From DATHTC01 sp963746805 (GTDB lineage Bacteria; Actinomycetota; Thermoleophilia; Gaiellales; Gaiellaceae): 64,000 bases of DNA. The position numbers and the translations under genes are program-made. The DNA lies in assembly GCA_963746805.1 (NCBI GenBank), contig CAVVCQ010000006.1:118561-182560 (forward strand), written 5' to 3'. Below are positions 51,798 to 62,234 of this stretch, in pieces (within the stretch, counting starts at the first letter, position 1; every line of letters begins with the position of its first letter). The notes under the pieces were generated by a model. That model was not told the origin of the DNA, searched no databases, and saw only the letters and a program-made list of their open reading frames with translations.

Positions 51798-51830
51798 GAA
51801 GCCCTCGATGCCCCCGGCGTCGGGGGCTTC
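51798..51830 (+). terminator. Possible terminator hairpin
   Basis: Nested inverted repeat gaag...cttc around cccccg/cggggg with a four-base loop, ~157 bases downstream of the prepilin peptidase. No strong T-run. Confidence 0.4.
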
Positions 51831-51881
51831 GGTCCATGAGGGGCTGTCGCGTGCGTGTTGGCTCCGAGAAACGAGCCTGGG

Positions 51882-52046
51882 TCAGTCGTGTTGGCGCAGC
51901 TCCTTGTATCGCTCGATCATCGACTTGATCCGGCCCAGCGTCGGCCAGGGATCGTTGCCAGCGTCGAAGCTCCGTCGCGCACTCGCGGCGTACCCTCGAT
52001 CGCCGATCAATTCCTCGCGGGCCATTTCACCGATTGGCTTTGTCAC
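51882..52046 (-). CDS. Small hypothetical protein with strong ribosome site
   Basis: 54 residues (TKPIGEMAREELIGDRGYAA ... GRIKSMIERYKELRQHD). GTG at 52046 is preceded by GGAGGT at ideal distance. Composition is balanced, with Lys, Ile, Tyr and Met unlike random GC-rich frames, so it is probably real. No family recognised; helical. Stands alone on the reverse strand. Confidence 0.5.
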   Translation of the reverse strand: MTKPIGEMAREELIGDRGYAASARRSFDAGNDPWPTLGRIKSMIERYKELRQHD

Positions 52047-52205
52047 GGGCCACCTCCGCTCTCCTTGAGTAACCGGCATTTTGCGCAGCATGTCGCAGGT
52101 CATGAGCGCCCACCCTCGCCTCGAAACCGCAGTTATTCCTCGGCCAGTATCCGGATCGGAGCGATTGGACCCGAATGCCGCGACACGTCCGCTACCCTGC
52201 GGCGC

Positions 52206-52514
52206 GTGAGCAGCGAGCCCCGCAGAACTCCGTCCGAACTTGCCGCGATCGCGGTTTTCAGCGCGGCCACCCTCATCCTCGGGTTCGCGTTACTCGTCGG
52301 CTTGCCGGCCCTCGCAATCATGCGAGCCGCACAACACGGCGCCACGATCAGCGGAGTCCTCTGGGGAACGTTCGCCGTTCTCTTCATCGGCATTGTCCTG
52401 CAGGCGATCATCCGCAACAGAGAAACGCGCGGTTGGATCGCGTTCCTGGCCTTTGGATGGCTCGGCGTGTTCCCCGTGATCGCTCGGGCTGTTCGCAGAT
52501 TCGTTGCTCGGTAG
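52206..52514 (+). CDS. Small membrane protein
   Basis: 102 residues from GTG at 52206. Three hydrophobic segments (LAAIAVFSAATLILGFALLV, ISGVLWGTFAVLFIGIVLQA, GWIAFLAFGWLGVFPVIARA) and a basic end. No family recognised. The 330-bp stretch after it (52515-52844) has lower GC than its surroundings but no gene or RNA I can name. Confidence 0.6.
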   Translation: MSSEPRRTPSELAAIAVFSAATLILGFALLVGLPALAIMRAAQHGATISGVLWGTFAVLFIGIVLQAIIRNRETRGWIAFLAFGWLGVFPVIARAVRRFVAR

Positions 52515-52844
52515 TCGGGCCAAATCACGACGACCCCACTTTGGCTCGACCGAACGTGGACGCGGGCGCCCCCCGCCCATGATTGGCCTTGACATTCGGC
52601 GCCGGGATGAGACGGCACTCCCATCGAAAAACCGCGCCCTCATCCGTAGCGGTCGAGTTCGGCCAGTTCCCCACCCCGCCACCCGACTTGGCGGTCATAA
52701 CTACCCGAGCCGCTACCCACCTGGGCGATACGGCGCGGTCGGCTCGCTGCAACGATGGCGTCCGGATAAGTCTTGAGTTTCAGCCGGCGGCCGCGGCCAC
52801 GACGATGCTGCTCTCGCGTAACGGCTCGAGTATTGGAGGTTTAC

Positions 52845-53280
52845 GTGAATCGCAGTCGGTTAACCATGTTGGTGCTTGTCGCGCTGCTGGCGTTCGTGTT
52901 TGTGCCGGCGTCAGTGGCGAAGGCGACGCGAGTCTCGTTTCAGGGTTCGCCGGGGACCGTCTTCCAGGGACAGGTCACGACGTTGAGGGCCGCCGTCTCG
53001 CCCACGAACGCCTCGTGCCAGCTTTCGATCAAGTACAAGGGCGGCCATATGCAACAGCTGCAACGGAAATCGGCCGTTCGCGGTCGAGTCTCCTGGAGCG
53101 TTCGCATCCCCGCGGTCCCGACGGGCGCTGCAACCGCAACGGTCAGTTGCGCGCCCGCCGGACGGGCAACCACGTCGATGCGCGTCCAGTGGGCGCAACA
53201 AGCGCCGAAGGTGACGATCGCGAGAACTGGTTTCTCGCAGCGCCCGGATCGGCTCGGCAGCGATGTCAACTATGGCCTCG
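52845..53280 (+). CDS. Secreted protein of unknown function, 3'-truncated at a sequence junction
   Basis: About 145 residues visible. GTG start after GGAGG; signal peptide (LTMLVLVALLAFVFVPASVA); then an Ig-like beta domain (FQGSPGTVFQGQVTTLRAAV, TASCQ-type Cys pair: ASCQLSIKYKGG and ATVSCAPAG) and the beginning of another (KVTIARTGFSQRPDRLGSDV NYGLE). At that point, about base 53,280, the reading becomes GC-rich nonsense that is antisense or out of frame to the next gene. The protein is cut by the junction rather than ended by a stop. Confidence 0.7.
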
Positions 53281-53300
53281 AGGTGCCGGACCGCCATCGA
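53270..53300. other. Junction between two unlike genomes (probable assembly chimera)
   Basis: Left of ~53,280 the protein at 52845 is coherent and Leu/Val codons are mainly CTC/GTC. Right of it a different protein in another frame is coherent and CTG/GTG dominate. Neither protein has its expected end or start here, and no insertion sequence, att site or tRNA marks the border. Confidence 0.75.
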
Positions 53301-54732
53301 CACGGCCACCTTCTTCTGGGTGGCCGCCCCCGTGACGCGGGGCGCGGACACCGTGGGCTGGGTTGCGGAGCTGCGCCGGGTGGGCGGGGCGGCCGCCGCG
53401 CCGCTGGAAGGGCTGCTGGGGGGCGAGATCGAGGTGTACTTCGCCCACCGCACGGGCGGCCCGTGGGTGGCGCTGAACGGACCCAACCCGCCCCCGCCGC
53501 CCGGCTGGCCCTTTGCCGGCTCGCGGCGGTACGAGCGCGCGGGGACGGGCACGCTGCTGGCCCACGCCGTGGACGTTCCCAACACCCCGTGGACCATCGT
53601 GGCGGAGCAGACCCGGGCGAGCGTGCTGGCCCGGCCGGGCGCCTTCCTGCGGCACGCGCTGCTGGCCGTGGCGGGGCTGTGCCTGCTGGGCGCGGCGGGC
53701 GCGTGGCTGGTGAGCCGCAGCATCACCCGCCCCCTGCGCGACCTGCGGCTGGCGTCCGAGGCCATTGCCCGCGGCGACTACGGTCGGCGGATCGAGCTGC
53801 GGCGCACGGACGAGCTGGGGATGCTGGGGGGCGGATTCAACTGGATGGCGGCCCAGGTGCAGGCCAGCCACGGCGCCCTGCGCGAGCAGGTGAGCACGGC
53901 GCAGTCGCTGGCCGAGGAGCTGGAGCAGACCAACGAGCAGCTGGAGGCCGCCCTGGCCGAGGCGGACGCGGCGCGGGACGAGGCGCAGGAGGCCAACCGC
54001 TCCAAGTCGGAGTTCCTGGCCACCATGTCGCACGAGATCCGCACGCCCATCAACGCGGTCATCGGCTACACGGACCTGCTGCTGATGGAGCTGGAGGGCC
54101 CGCTCACCCCGGGACAGACGGCGCAGCTGGAGCGCGTGCGGTTCAGCAGCACGCACCTGACGGGGCTGGTGGACCAGCTGCTGGACTTCGCGCGCATCGA
54201 GGCGGGGTCGCTGCGGGTGGAGCGGCGCATCGCCAGCGCGGGGGACGCCGTGGACGCGGCCGTCACCGTGCTGGGGCCGGAGGCGGCGCGAAAGGGCGTG
54301 GCGCTCTCCACCGCCTGCAACGGCGGCCTGCGCTACCACGGCGACCCGCAGCGGGTAGACCAGATCCTGCTGAACCTGGTGTCCAACGCCGTCAAGTTCA
54401 CGGAATCCGGCGGCCGCGCGGAGATCCGCTGCGCCGCCCGCGACGGGAACCTTCCGGCGACGGGCGCGGCGGGAAGCTGGGTGTGCCTGCGCGTGGACGA
54501 CACGGGGATCGGCATCGCGCCGGACCAGGCGGAGCGCATCTTCGAGCCGTTCGTGCAGGTGGAGAGCGGCTACACGCGGCGGCACGGCGGCGCGGGGCTG
54601 GGCTTGGCCATCAGCCGCCGCTTTGCCCGGTGGATGGGCGGCGACCTGACCGTGGAGAGCACCCCCGGCACCGGCTCCAGCTTTACCCTCTGGCTCCCGG
54701 CGGCGTCCCCATCCGCGCCCCCGTCGCGCTGA
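53284..54732 (+). CDS. Sensor histidine kinase, 5'-truncated
   Basis: 482 visible residues. The visible N-terminus is the end of an extracytoplasmic Cache-like sensor domain (TATFFWVAAPVTRGADTVGW ... VPNTPWTIVAEQ), followed by one membrane helix (HALLAVAGLCLLGAAGAWLV), a HAMP domain (RPLRDLRLASEAIARGDYGR), a coiled coil, HisKA with EFLATMSHEIRTPINAVIGY and an HATPase domain with NLVSNAVKFTESGG, DTGIGI and GGAGLGLAI. The first membrane helix and part of the sensor are missing at the junction. No receiver domain or regulator follows. Confidence 0.88.
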   Translation, partial: CRTAIDTATFFWVAAPVTRGADTVGWVAELRRVGGAAAAPLEGLLGGEIEVYFAHRTGGPWVALNGPNPPPPPGWPFAGSRRYERAGTGTLLAHAVDVPNTPWTIVAEQTRASVLARPGAFLRHALLAVAGLCLLGAAGAWLVSRSITRPLRDLRLASEAIARGDYGRRIELRRTDELGMLGGGFNWMAAQVQASHGALREQVSTAQSLAEELEQTNEQLEAALAEADAARDEAQEANRSKSEFLATMSHEIRTPINAVIGYTDLLLMELEGPLTPGQTAQLERVRFSSTHLTGLVDQLLDFARIEAGSLRVERRIASAGDAVDAAVTVLGPEAARKGVALSTACNGGLRYHGDPQRVDQILLNLVSNAVKFTESGGRAEIRCAARDGNLPATGAAGSWVCLRVDDTGIGIAPDQAERIFEPFVQVESGYTRRHGGAGLGLAISRRFARWMGGDLTVESTPGTGSSFTLWLPAASPSAPPSR

Positions 54733-54791
54733 AAGGCCTTCGCCCCGCGACGTGCGATCCTGAGAGGCTGTTGCGAGGCCGTCCCGCGACG

Positions 54792-54985
54792 ATGTCATCC
54801 TGAGGGAGCGCCCGCACCGACCCGAACGCGCACGGATCAATGGGTGCGGCCGAAGGATCTTGCCCGCGCCACCTGGACTGGCATTCCGTGCACGGGGCCG
54901 GCCTCTCGGTTTGCACGCAAGATCCTTCGGTCCCCGCCATGGATCGTGCACCGGGAAGGTTCATGCGGCGGCTCCCTCAGGATGA
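54792..54985. repeat. MITE-like palindromic intergenic element
   Basis: Outer arms tgtcatcctgagggagc (54792-54808) and its exact complement gctccctcaggatgaca (54969-54985); inner arms cgaaggatcttgc (54851-54863) and gcaagatccttcg (54917-54929). No coding capacity. A nested, ~194-bp inverted-repeat unit in the 455-bp gene-free stretch 54733-55187. I recall this GAAGGATCT/TCATCCTGAG pattern as a common intergenic repeat in Longimicrobium-type Gemmatimonadota (memory, not checked). Confidence 0.75.
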
Positions 54986-55187
54986 CAGCTCGCCCGGGTT
55001 GGGCTCAGCAACACTCTCCCCAATCACGGTGACACCCGCCGCGGCGCCCGTTCCCACGCGGAGGATCGTCCGTGCTTCCCTCCCCCGCTGAGCGGCATCC
55101 GCCGGGACGCGTTGCCGGCGGAGGCCGGGCGTCGTACCGTCCCCGTGGACGGACCGGCGGATCGCACCTCGAGCCCCATCGCACGGC

Positions 55188-56876
<1,689 letters not shown>

Positions 56877-56955
56877 GCGCGGTTTCGGACGGAGCTGCCG
56901 TTTCGTTCGTCCGGCGATCCCGTGCACGGCCTTCCACCCAGGGCCTGCTTCTACG

Positions 56956-57347
56956 GATCGCGATCAGGTGGATGCCGTGCCTGGGCGAGCTTCCGGCCGT
57001 GAGGCCGATCATCCTGCTCTTGAAAAACGCGGATGCCGTCCCCTCGCCGGCAGCAGCTGATCTACCAAGGATCTCTGGCCTTCTGCGGTACTCGTCCGGT
57101 CCGCGATCGGCCATCGCGGCGCATCGCTCCCGCACGTACGGCGCTCGGGAGACGCTCGCCAAACTGGATGGTTGCGATCGTGACGACCGGACGCGGAGCG
57201 GACGGCGAGCGGCAGGGTGCATCAGGCCCTTGGTAGCGAGGCCGCTGCCGGCGAGGGGACGGCCATCCGCGTTTTTTCGGAAGGGGCACGATGGCGGCGG
57301 CGGAGGCGGATGTCTGGCCATGGCACATCATCCACCTGATCGCGATC
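56956..57347. repeat. Large inverted-repeat element, no coding capacity
   Basis: Outer arms gatcgcgatcaggtggatg (56956-56974) and its exact complement at 57329-57347; inner arms gccgtcccctcgccggcagc (57035-57054) and complement at 57244-57263, each next to aaaaacgcggatg. A further ctaccaagg pair lies inside. Total ~392 bp, in the 599-bp gap 56877-57475. No gene inside; looks like a mobile or structured non-coding element. Confidence 0.75.
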
Positions 57348-57475
57348 GGTAAGAGCGTGCCCGCGCCGGGGGCCCGTATCAACGACGGAATGGCCGCGCG
57401 GTTCGGCGAACGACAACCGGGCCAGGAACCGCTCCAGCCTCCTGACGCTCTTCCTCACCCATCCGCTCCAGTCAC

Positions 57476-58852
57476 ATGCTCCGCACCTTCGTTCTTGCCC
57501 TGGGCCTCGCGCTGACGCCCCTCGCGTCGACGGCGCAGGCCCCGTCCGCATCGGCAGAATCCGCCGCGGCCGCCGCATCCACGGAATCCACCTCCGTCAC
57601 GTCTGCCCCGGACGCGCAGACATCCACCGTGACGCGCGGGCCGTCTTCGGCCGCGCAGGCGGACACCGGCGCCGTGCCCGTGCCCCAGCCGACGGAAAAG
57701 GCCGTGCGCTACTTCCGCGGCAACACGGTGCTGTGGGCGATCGGCATCGTGTGGGGGCTGCTGCTACCGGCGCTGGCGCTGTTCACGGGACTGTCCGCGC
57801 GCATCCGCGACTTCGCGCAGCGGGTGACAGGGCGCCGGTGGTTCCTGACCGTGGCCCTCTACGGGATCATCATCACCCTGCTGGCGTGGCTCGCGGGGCT
57901 GCCGCTGGCGTGGTACTCGGATTTCGTGCGGGAGCACGCCTACGGGCTGTCGAACCAGACGTGGGGCAAGTGGCTGGGCGACTCGCTCAAGGGGCTGGCC
58001 CTGTCGATGGCCGGCATCGCCTTCGTCCTGTGGATGCCGTACGGGCTGCTGCGCCGGTCGCCGCGCCGCTGGTGGCTGTGGACGGGGCTGGGGGCCATCC
58101 CGCTGGTGGTGCTGCTGATCTTCGTCTCGCCCATCTGGATCGACCCGCTGTTCAACCGCTTCGGGCCCATGCAGGACCAGCGGCTGGAGGCGCGGATCCT
58201 GGCCCTGGCGGACCGGGCGGGGATCGAGGGCGGGCGCGTGTACGAGGTGGAGAAGAGCGTGGACACCGAGGCCGTGAACGCGTACGTCACGGGCTTTGGC
58301 GGCACCAAGCGGATCGTGCTGTGGGACACCATCCTGCGCAAGCTGGACGACCGCCAGCTGCTGTTCGTGATGGGGCACGAGATGGGGCACTACGTGCTGC
58401 ACCACGTGCTGATGAACCTGGTGCTCTCCGCGGCGCTGATCCTTCTCGCGCTGTACTCCGTGCACCGCCTGTCCGGGTGGTTCATTGCGCGGTGGAAGCA
58501 CCGCTTTGGCTTCGACCGGCTGGACGACGTGGCGAGCCTGCCGCTGCTGGGGCTGATCGTGAGCCTGGTGTCGCTCGTGGCCACGCCCGTGCCGCTGGCG
58601 TTCAGCCGCTGGGCCGAGCACGAGGCGGACCGCTTTGGCCTGGAGCTCACGCGCGACAACCGCGCGGCGGCGGAGGCGTTCGCGCGGCTGCAGGGGGAGA
58701 ACCTGTCCGTGCCCTACCACTCCACGCTCTACAAGCTGTGGAACGACAGCCACCCGCCCATCGGCGAGCGCATCGACTTCATCAACGGCTACCGCCCGTG
58801 GGCCGAGGGCAAGCCGCTGAAGTACGAGGACCGGTTCCAGTCCCCGCGGTGA
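57476..58852 (+). CDS. M48 family metalloprotease (Ste24/CAAX-protease-like)
   Basis: 458 residues: signal peptide (LRTFVLALGLALTPLASTAQ A), Ser/Ala linker, then at least six membrane helices, with the zinc motif FVMGHEMGHYVLHHVLMNL near residue 302 and the third ligand Glu in WAEHEADRFGLEL. The VYEVEKSVDTEAVNAYVTGF block and the C-terminal SHPPIGERIDFINGY are typical of Ste24-type M48B proteases. Likely cleaves membrane proteins or prenyl-like peptides; bacterial role unclear. It is followed by a strong terminator. Confidence 0.93.
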   Translation: MLRTFVLALGLALTPLASTAQAPSASAESAAAAASTESTSVTSAPDAQTSTVTRGPSSAAQADTGAVPVPQPTEKAVRYFRGNTVLWAIGIVWGLLLPALALFTGLSARIRDFAQRVTGRRWFLTVALYGIIITLLAWLAGLPLAWYSDFVREHAYGLSNQTWGKWLGDSLKGLALSMAGIAFVLWMPYGLLRRSPRRWWLWTGLGAIPLVVLLIFVSPIWIDPLFNRFGPMQDQRLEARILALADRAGIEGGRVYEVEKSVDTEAVNAYVTGFGGTKRIVLWDTILRKLDDRQLLFVMGHEMGHYVLHHVLMNLVLSAALILLALYSVHRLSGWFIARWKHRFGFDRLDDVASLPLLGLIVSLVSLVATPVPLAFSRWAEHEADRFGLELTRDNRAAAEAFARLQGENLSVPYHSTLYKLWNDSHPPIGERIDFINGYRPWAEGKPLKYEDRFQSPR

Positions 58853-58913
58853 CGGCCGCAGCGGGGGCGAACCTGCGTGTGAGGCGGTCCCCAACACACC
58901 GATGACGGCACGA

Positions 58914-58948
58914 GAACGACCCGGCGAGGCATCCTCGCCGGGTCGTTC
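58914..58948 (+). terminator. Strong terminator hairpin
   Basis: Perfect 16-bp inverted repeat gaacgacccggcgagg/cctcgccgggtcgttc with a three-base loop, 61 bases after the M48 protease stop. Confidence 0.85.
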
Positions 58949-59056
58949 CGTTCGATCCTCGACTTCTGAGAGTGCGCTCCGGGGGTCCGCATCTTCACGC
59001 GAGACGATCCGTATCGCGTAGCCCGCAATTGGATCGCTCATCGTCCCGGATGGCAC

Positions 59057-60055
59057 GTGCAGATCCTTCGCCGTGAGAAAGCCGCGAACACCGTACCCTC
59101 TATTGATCTCGTCCGACGTTCGGTTGATCCCCTTCAACTCCATACGCAGATGGACGACATCTTCGCCCCACCGCAGCGGATCGCGGCCCCACCGGCTCCG
59201 GTTGCCCCCGCCGCGATCCTCGCTCCTCCCATGAGCATCCCGGCCGGTCCTCCTGGAACCGGGTCCGGGCCCCAGCCGATCCGCCGCTCGTTCAGGCGGT
59301 CGTTCCTGGATCGCAAGGACCCCTTCGAGTCCGCTGGGCAGAAGATGTGGAAGTTCAGCTTCAGCAGCAGCTACGACCTGGACAGCCAGCCGCCCGAGCC
59401 TGTCGTGGAGGAGATACGGAAGCGGCTGAACGACCAGCTGCTGGCCGGAAACCTGGCGGACGCCCAGCTGCAGGCCGTCGACTTCGACGACGCATCCCAG
59501 GTGCAAGAGCCTGCCCGGCGGTTCGTCATCACGTCCACGAACACCCGCCGAAACACGCTGGTCACCGTGAACACCTATCTCCAGGCGTACGGCGATCACC
59601 TGTACTACTCGGTGCGGTCGTACATCCTGCCCGACCTCAGTGTGTGGAAGCTGCTGCTGGCGATCATCACGGCCGGCGTGGTGTTCGTGCTGAGCGGTTT
59701 CGTGCCGATGGGTCGCCTGGCGTTTTTTCTGACTGCATGCACCTACCTGCGCAGGTTCATCAGCGACCTTCTGGCAGGCGACACGCTGCGGCTGGCCCTG
59801 CGCAAGCAGTTTCCCGGACGGGTGGATTCGGGATCGTTCGACGACGACGACACGACGGGCTTTCTCAAGACCAACGTCAGCCTCACCCTCCGGACCATCG
59901 CGGAGGTGCTGGAACGCTACGGCATCGACGTGGGAGGACTGCGCGCGAACATCCAGCGGCTGGAGGTCATCAACGTGAACACGGGCGGGGGCAGCATCAT
60001 CGGCGCGGCCATCGGCGGGTTCGCCAATCGCATCGCGGCGGAGGTGCGCTCATGA
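59057..60055 (+). CDS. Hypothetical two-helix membrane protein with C-terminal Gly-rich motif
   Basis: Up to 332 residues from GTG; ATG at 59150 is an alternative start, and neither has a good ribosome site. Pro/Ala-rich N-terminal region, then a soluble domain (KFSFSSSYDLDSQPPEPVVE ... SQVQEPARRFVITST), a membrane hairpin (VWKLLLAIITAGVVFVLSGF and LAFFLTACTYL), a cytoplasmic helix and the end VNVNTGGGSIIGAAIGG-type motif. No family recognised. The stop overlaps the next gene's ATG. The shared motif (see next entry) suggests that the pair forms one system. Confidence 0.65.
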   Translation: MQILRREKAANTVPSIDLVRRSVDPLQLHTQMDDIFAPPQRIAAPPAPVAPAAILAPPMSIPAGPPGTGSGPQPIRRSFRRSFLDRKDPFESAGQKMWKFSFSSSYDLDSQPPEPVVEEIRKRLNDQLLAGNLADAQLQAVDFDDASQVQEPARRFVITSTNTRRNTLVTVNTYLQAYGDHLYYSVRSYILPDLSVWKLLLAIITAGVVFVLSGFVPMGRLAFFLTACTYLRRFISDLLAGDTLRLALRKQFPGRVDSGSFDDDDTTGFLKTNVSLTLRTIAEVLERYGIDVGGLRANIQRLEVINVNTGGGSIIGAAIGGFANRIAAEVRS

Positions 60056-60453
60056 GCGGCCAGGACCAGTCCAACATCGACACGCGCGGCGGCGATCTGG
60101 TGGGCGTGATCATCGGCGGCTCCCACCACCAGGCCAACGGCAGCAAGACCACCATTCAGACCTACGGCGCGGGCGCCGCCGCCACGGTGCCGCAGGTGAT
60201 GGAGCGATTGGACGAGCTGGCGCGCGCGGTACAGGGCTCCAGCATGAGCAACCAGCTGCAGCAGGACACCCTGTCCAACGTGCGGACGGCGCGCGAGGCG
60301 CTCGCCCGCGACACGCCGGCCATCGGGCGGGCGCGGCACAGCATGGAAGGGACGCTCCAGGAGTTGAAGGCGGGCGGAGGCGTGGAGGGGTTCACCGCCG
60401 TCGTCGCGCTCGCCACGGGCATCGTGGAGATGCTGCGCGCCCTGGCGGGCTGA
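60052..60453 (+). CDS. Small protein with Gly-rich motif, coupled to the preceding gene
   Basis: 133 residues, ATG overlapping the upstream stop. N-terminal NIDTRGGDLVGVIIGGSHHQ aligns with NVNTGGGSIIGAAIGG at the end of the neighbouring protein. The rest is helical, with a coiled-coil-like VPQVMERLDELARAVQ and a C-terminal hydrophobic helix (FTAVVALATGIVEMLRALAG). The IDTGGG-type motif resembles the short Gly/Asp repeats seen beside effector domains in predicted bacterial conflict systems (memory-based analogy). Function unknown. Confidence 0.6.
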   Translation: MSGQDQSNIDTRGGDLVGVIIGGSHHQANGSKTTIQTYGAGAAATVPQVMERLDELARAVQGSSMSNQLQQDTLSNVRTAREALARDTPAIGRARHSMEGTLQELKAGGGVEGFTAVVALATGIVEMLRALAG

Positions 60454-60701
60454 TCCCCGTCCCCGCGAGAGGCCCTGGTCACGCGGGGTGGCAGATCGGC
60501 AGGAGCCCCCGCGGTTCTCTGCCGGCCTGCCGCCCCCATGCGTTTCCGCCTTTCCGCGGCGGATCACGGGAAAGCGGATCGGCGGACTGCGCCTGGACGG
60601 ACACTCCGTTCCCTTTCCTCCCTCCCCGCCTCACTTGCCGCCACGGACGCGCACCGGTACGATACGGTGCGCCCGTCCACGCCGTACCTCATTCCGCGCC
60701 C

Positions 60702-62234
60702 ATGGATCCACGCGAACGGCTGCTCGTCGACGACCTGCTGATGCGCAAGGTGGACGAGGTGAGCTACCTCGTCGCCACCAACGCCGCGCTCTACCGCCCC
60801 ATCGTGCGCCTGTTTCACCAGCGCTACGAGTCCGGCGAGACGGGGTGGCTGTGGCCGGGGGAGGTCGCGGCGTTCATCCGCCAGCATCACCCCCACCACC
60901 CGGGCTACGCGGACGAGGAGTGCGAGGGGCACCTCAAGCAGCTGGAGGCGTGGGGCGTGCTCGTTTCCGAGCACGACGTGAACCAGGCGCGCACCATCGA
61001 GGAGTTCGTCCGGGCGGCGCGGCGCTACCAGATCAGCGAGACGGCGCGCATCATCGAGGAGATGCTCATCCGCCTCACCCGCCTGGACGGCTCGCGCGGC
61101 TCGCTGGACACCACGCGCCTCACCCGCCTGCGCGACGCCCTGCTGGAGCTGGACCGCGTCTTGGCGGGGCTGGATCCCGCCACGGCCTCGCACGACGCGC
61201 TGCGGCAGGTGGAGGGGCTGTGGAACGCGGCGGACGACGCGCGGCGCGAGATGCGCGAGCAGGCCCTGCGCTACATGCGCGAGCTGGAGCACGACCGCAT
61301 GCCGTCCGCGGCGGACCTTGTCGTGTTCCTGCAGTACAAGCGGATGCTGCGCGACTACCTGGACGAGTTCGCGCTGGGGCTCAAGGACTTCGTGGAGCGC
61401 ACCCGCGACCTGTTCGACGACTGGGCCGCGGCCGGGCTGGACGCGCGCCTGGCCGCGGCCCTCGCCCGCAACGAGCGCGAGCGCAAGGGCGACCTGCGGC
61501 CGGACAACGAGGTGCGCGCCGTGTTCGAGGCGCAGATCCGCGCCCTGCGCGCCTTTTCGGCCCGCGGGGGGACGCGGAGATCCTGCACGGCAAGTCCACG
61601 GCGCGCGTCCGCGGGCTGGTGGAGCAGATCGAGCGCGTGGTCACGGAGCGCCGCAACGCCCTGAACCGCGGCCGCGACCTGCGCCTGCTGGCCCGCGCGT
61701 TCCGGCGCGCGGCGTCGGACGACGACGCGCACCGGCTGGCGGCGGCCGCGTTCGGCTGGGGGGCGCCGCACCACGTGCGCGCGTACAGCGCCGACGCGGC
61801 GGCGGAGCTGGACCCGGATGCGTCGGTGTGGCTGCACGCCGCCGTGGGACGTGGAGCTGCGGGCGCGGGTGCGCGGCAACCCGAGCTTTCGCGCCGTGAC
61901 GGCGTGGCAGGACCGCGGACCGCAAAAGGCGGAGCTGCGCGCGCGCGTGCTGGAGCAAAAGCGGGCGGAGGCGCGGTTCTGGGACAGCGTGTTCCGCGAC
62001 GGCGAGCTGGTGCTGGACGGGCTCGCCCTGCGCTCCGCGGGCGACCGCTCGCGCGTGGTGCGCCTGGTGCGCGACTGCCTGCGCTCCCCGGACCTGCACG
62101 TGCGCCTGGCGGACGGCTCGCGCGTGCAGATCCTGCCCCCGGACGATCCGCGGGCCGTCGCGGAGGTCGCCGCGCCGGACGGCGTGCTCTACGTCCGCGC
62201 GTTCCGCCTGCGCCGCACGGAGCCCGCGCCATGA
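60702..62234 (+). CDS. Wadjet-like JetA (DUF2397/TIGR02677), frameshifted
   Basis: About 510 residues. The N-terminal winged-helix region matches TIGR02677: VSYLVATNAALYRPIVRLFH, HLKQLEAWGVLVSEHD and ARTIEEFVRAARRYQISETA. Long helices follow (LRYMRELEHDRMPSAADLVV). Two frame slips are visible, near 61,568 (after RAFSARGG, resuming at DAEILHGKSTARVRGLVEQI) and near 61,850 (resuming at VELRARVRGNPSFRAVTAW). The C-terminus RVQILPPDDPRAVAEV is normal. In Wadjet, JetA is the kleisin-like partner of an SMC complex that removes plasmids (family knowledge). Coupled to the next gene by ATGA. Confidence 0.78.

Noticed and set aside
52515..52844. Possible riboswitch or RNA gene in the gap
   Set aside because: GC is lower and some short pairings exist, but no known aptamer core, tRNA arm pattern or terminator could be placed.
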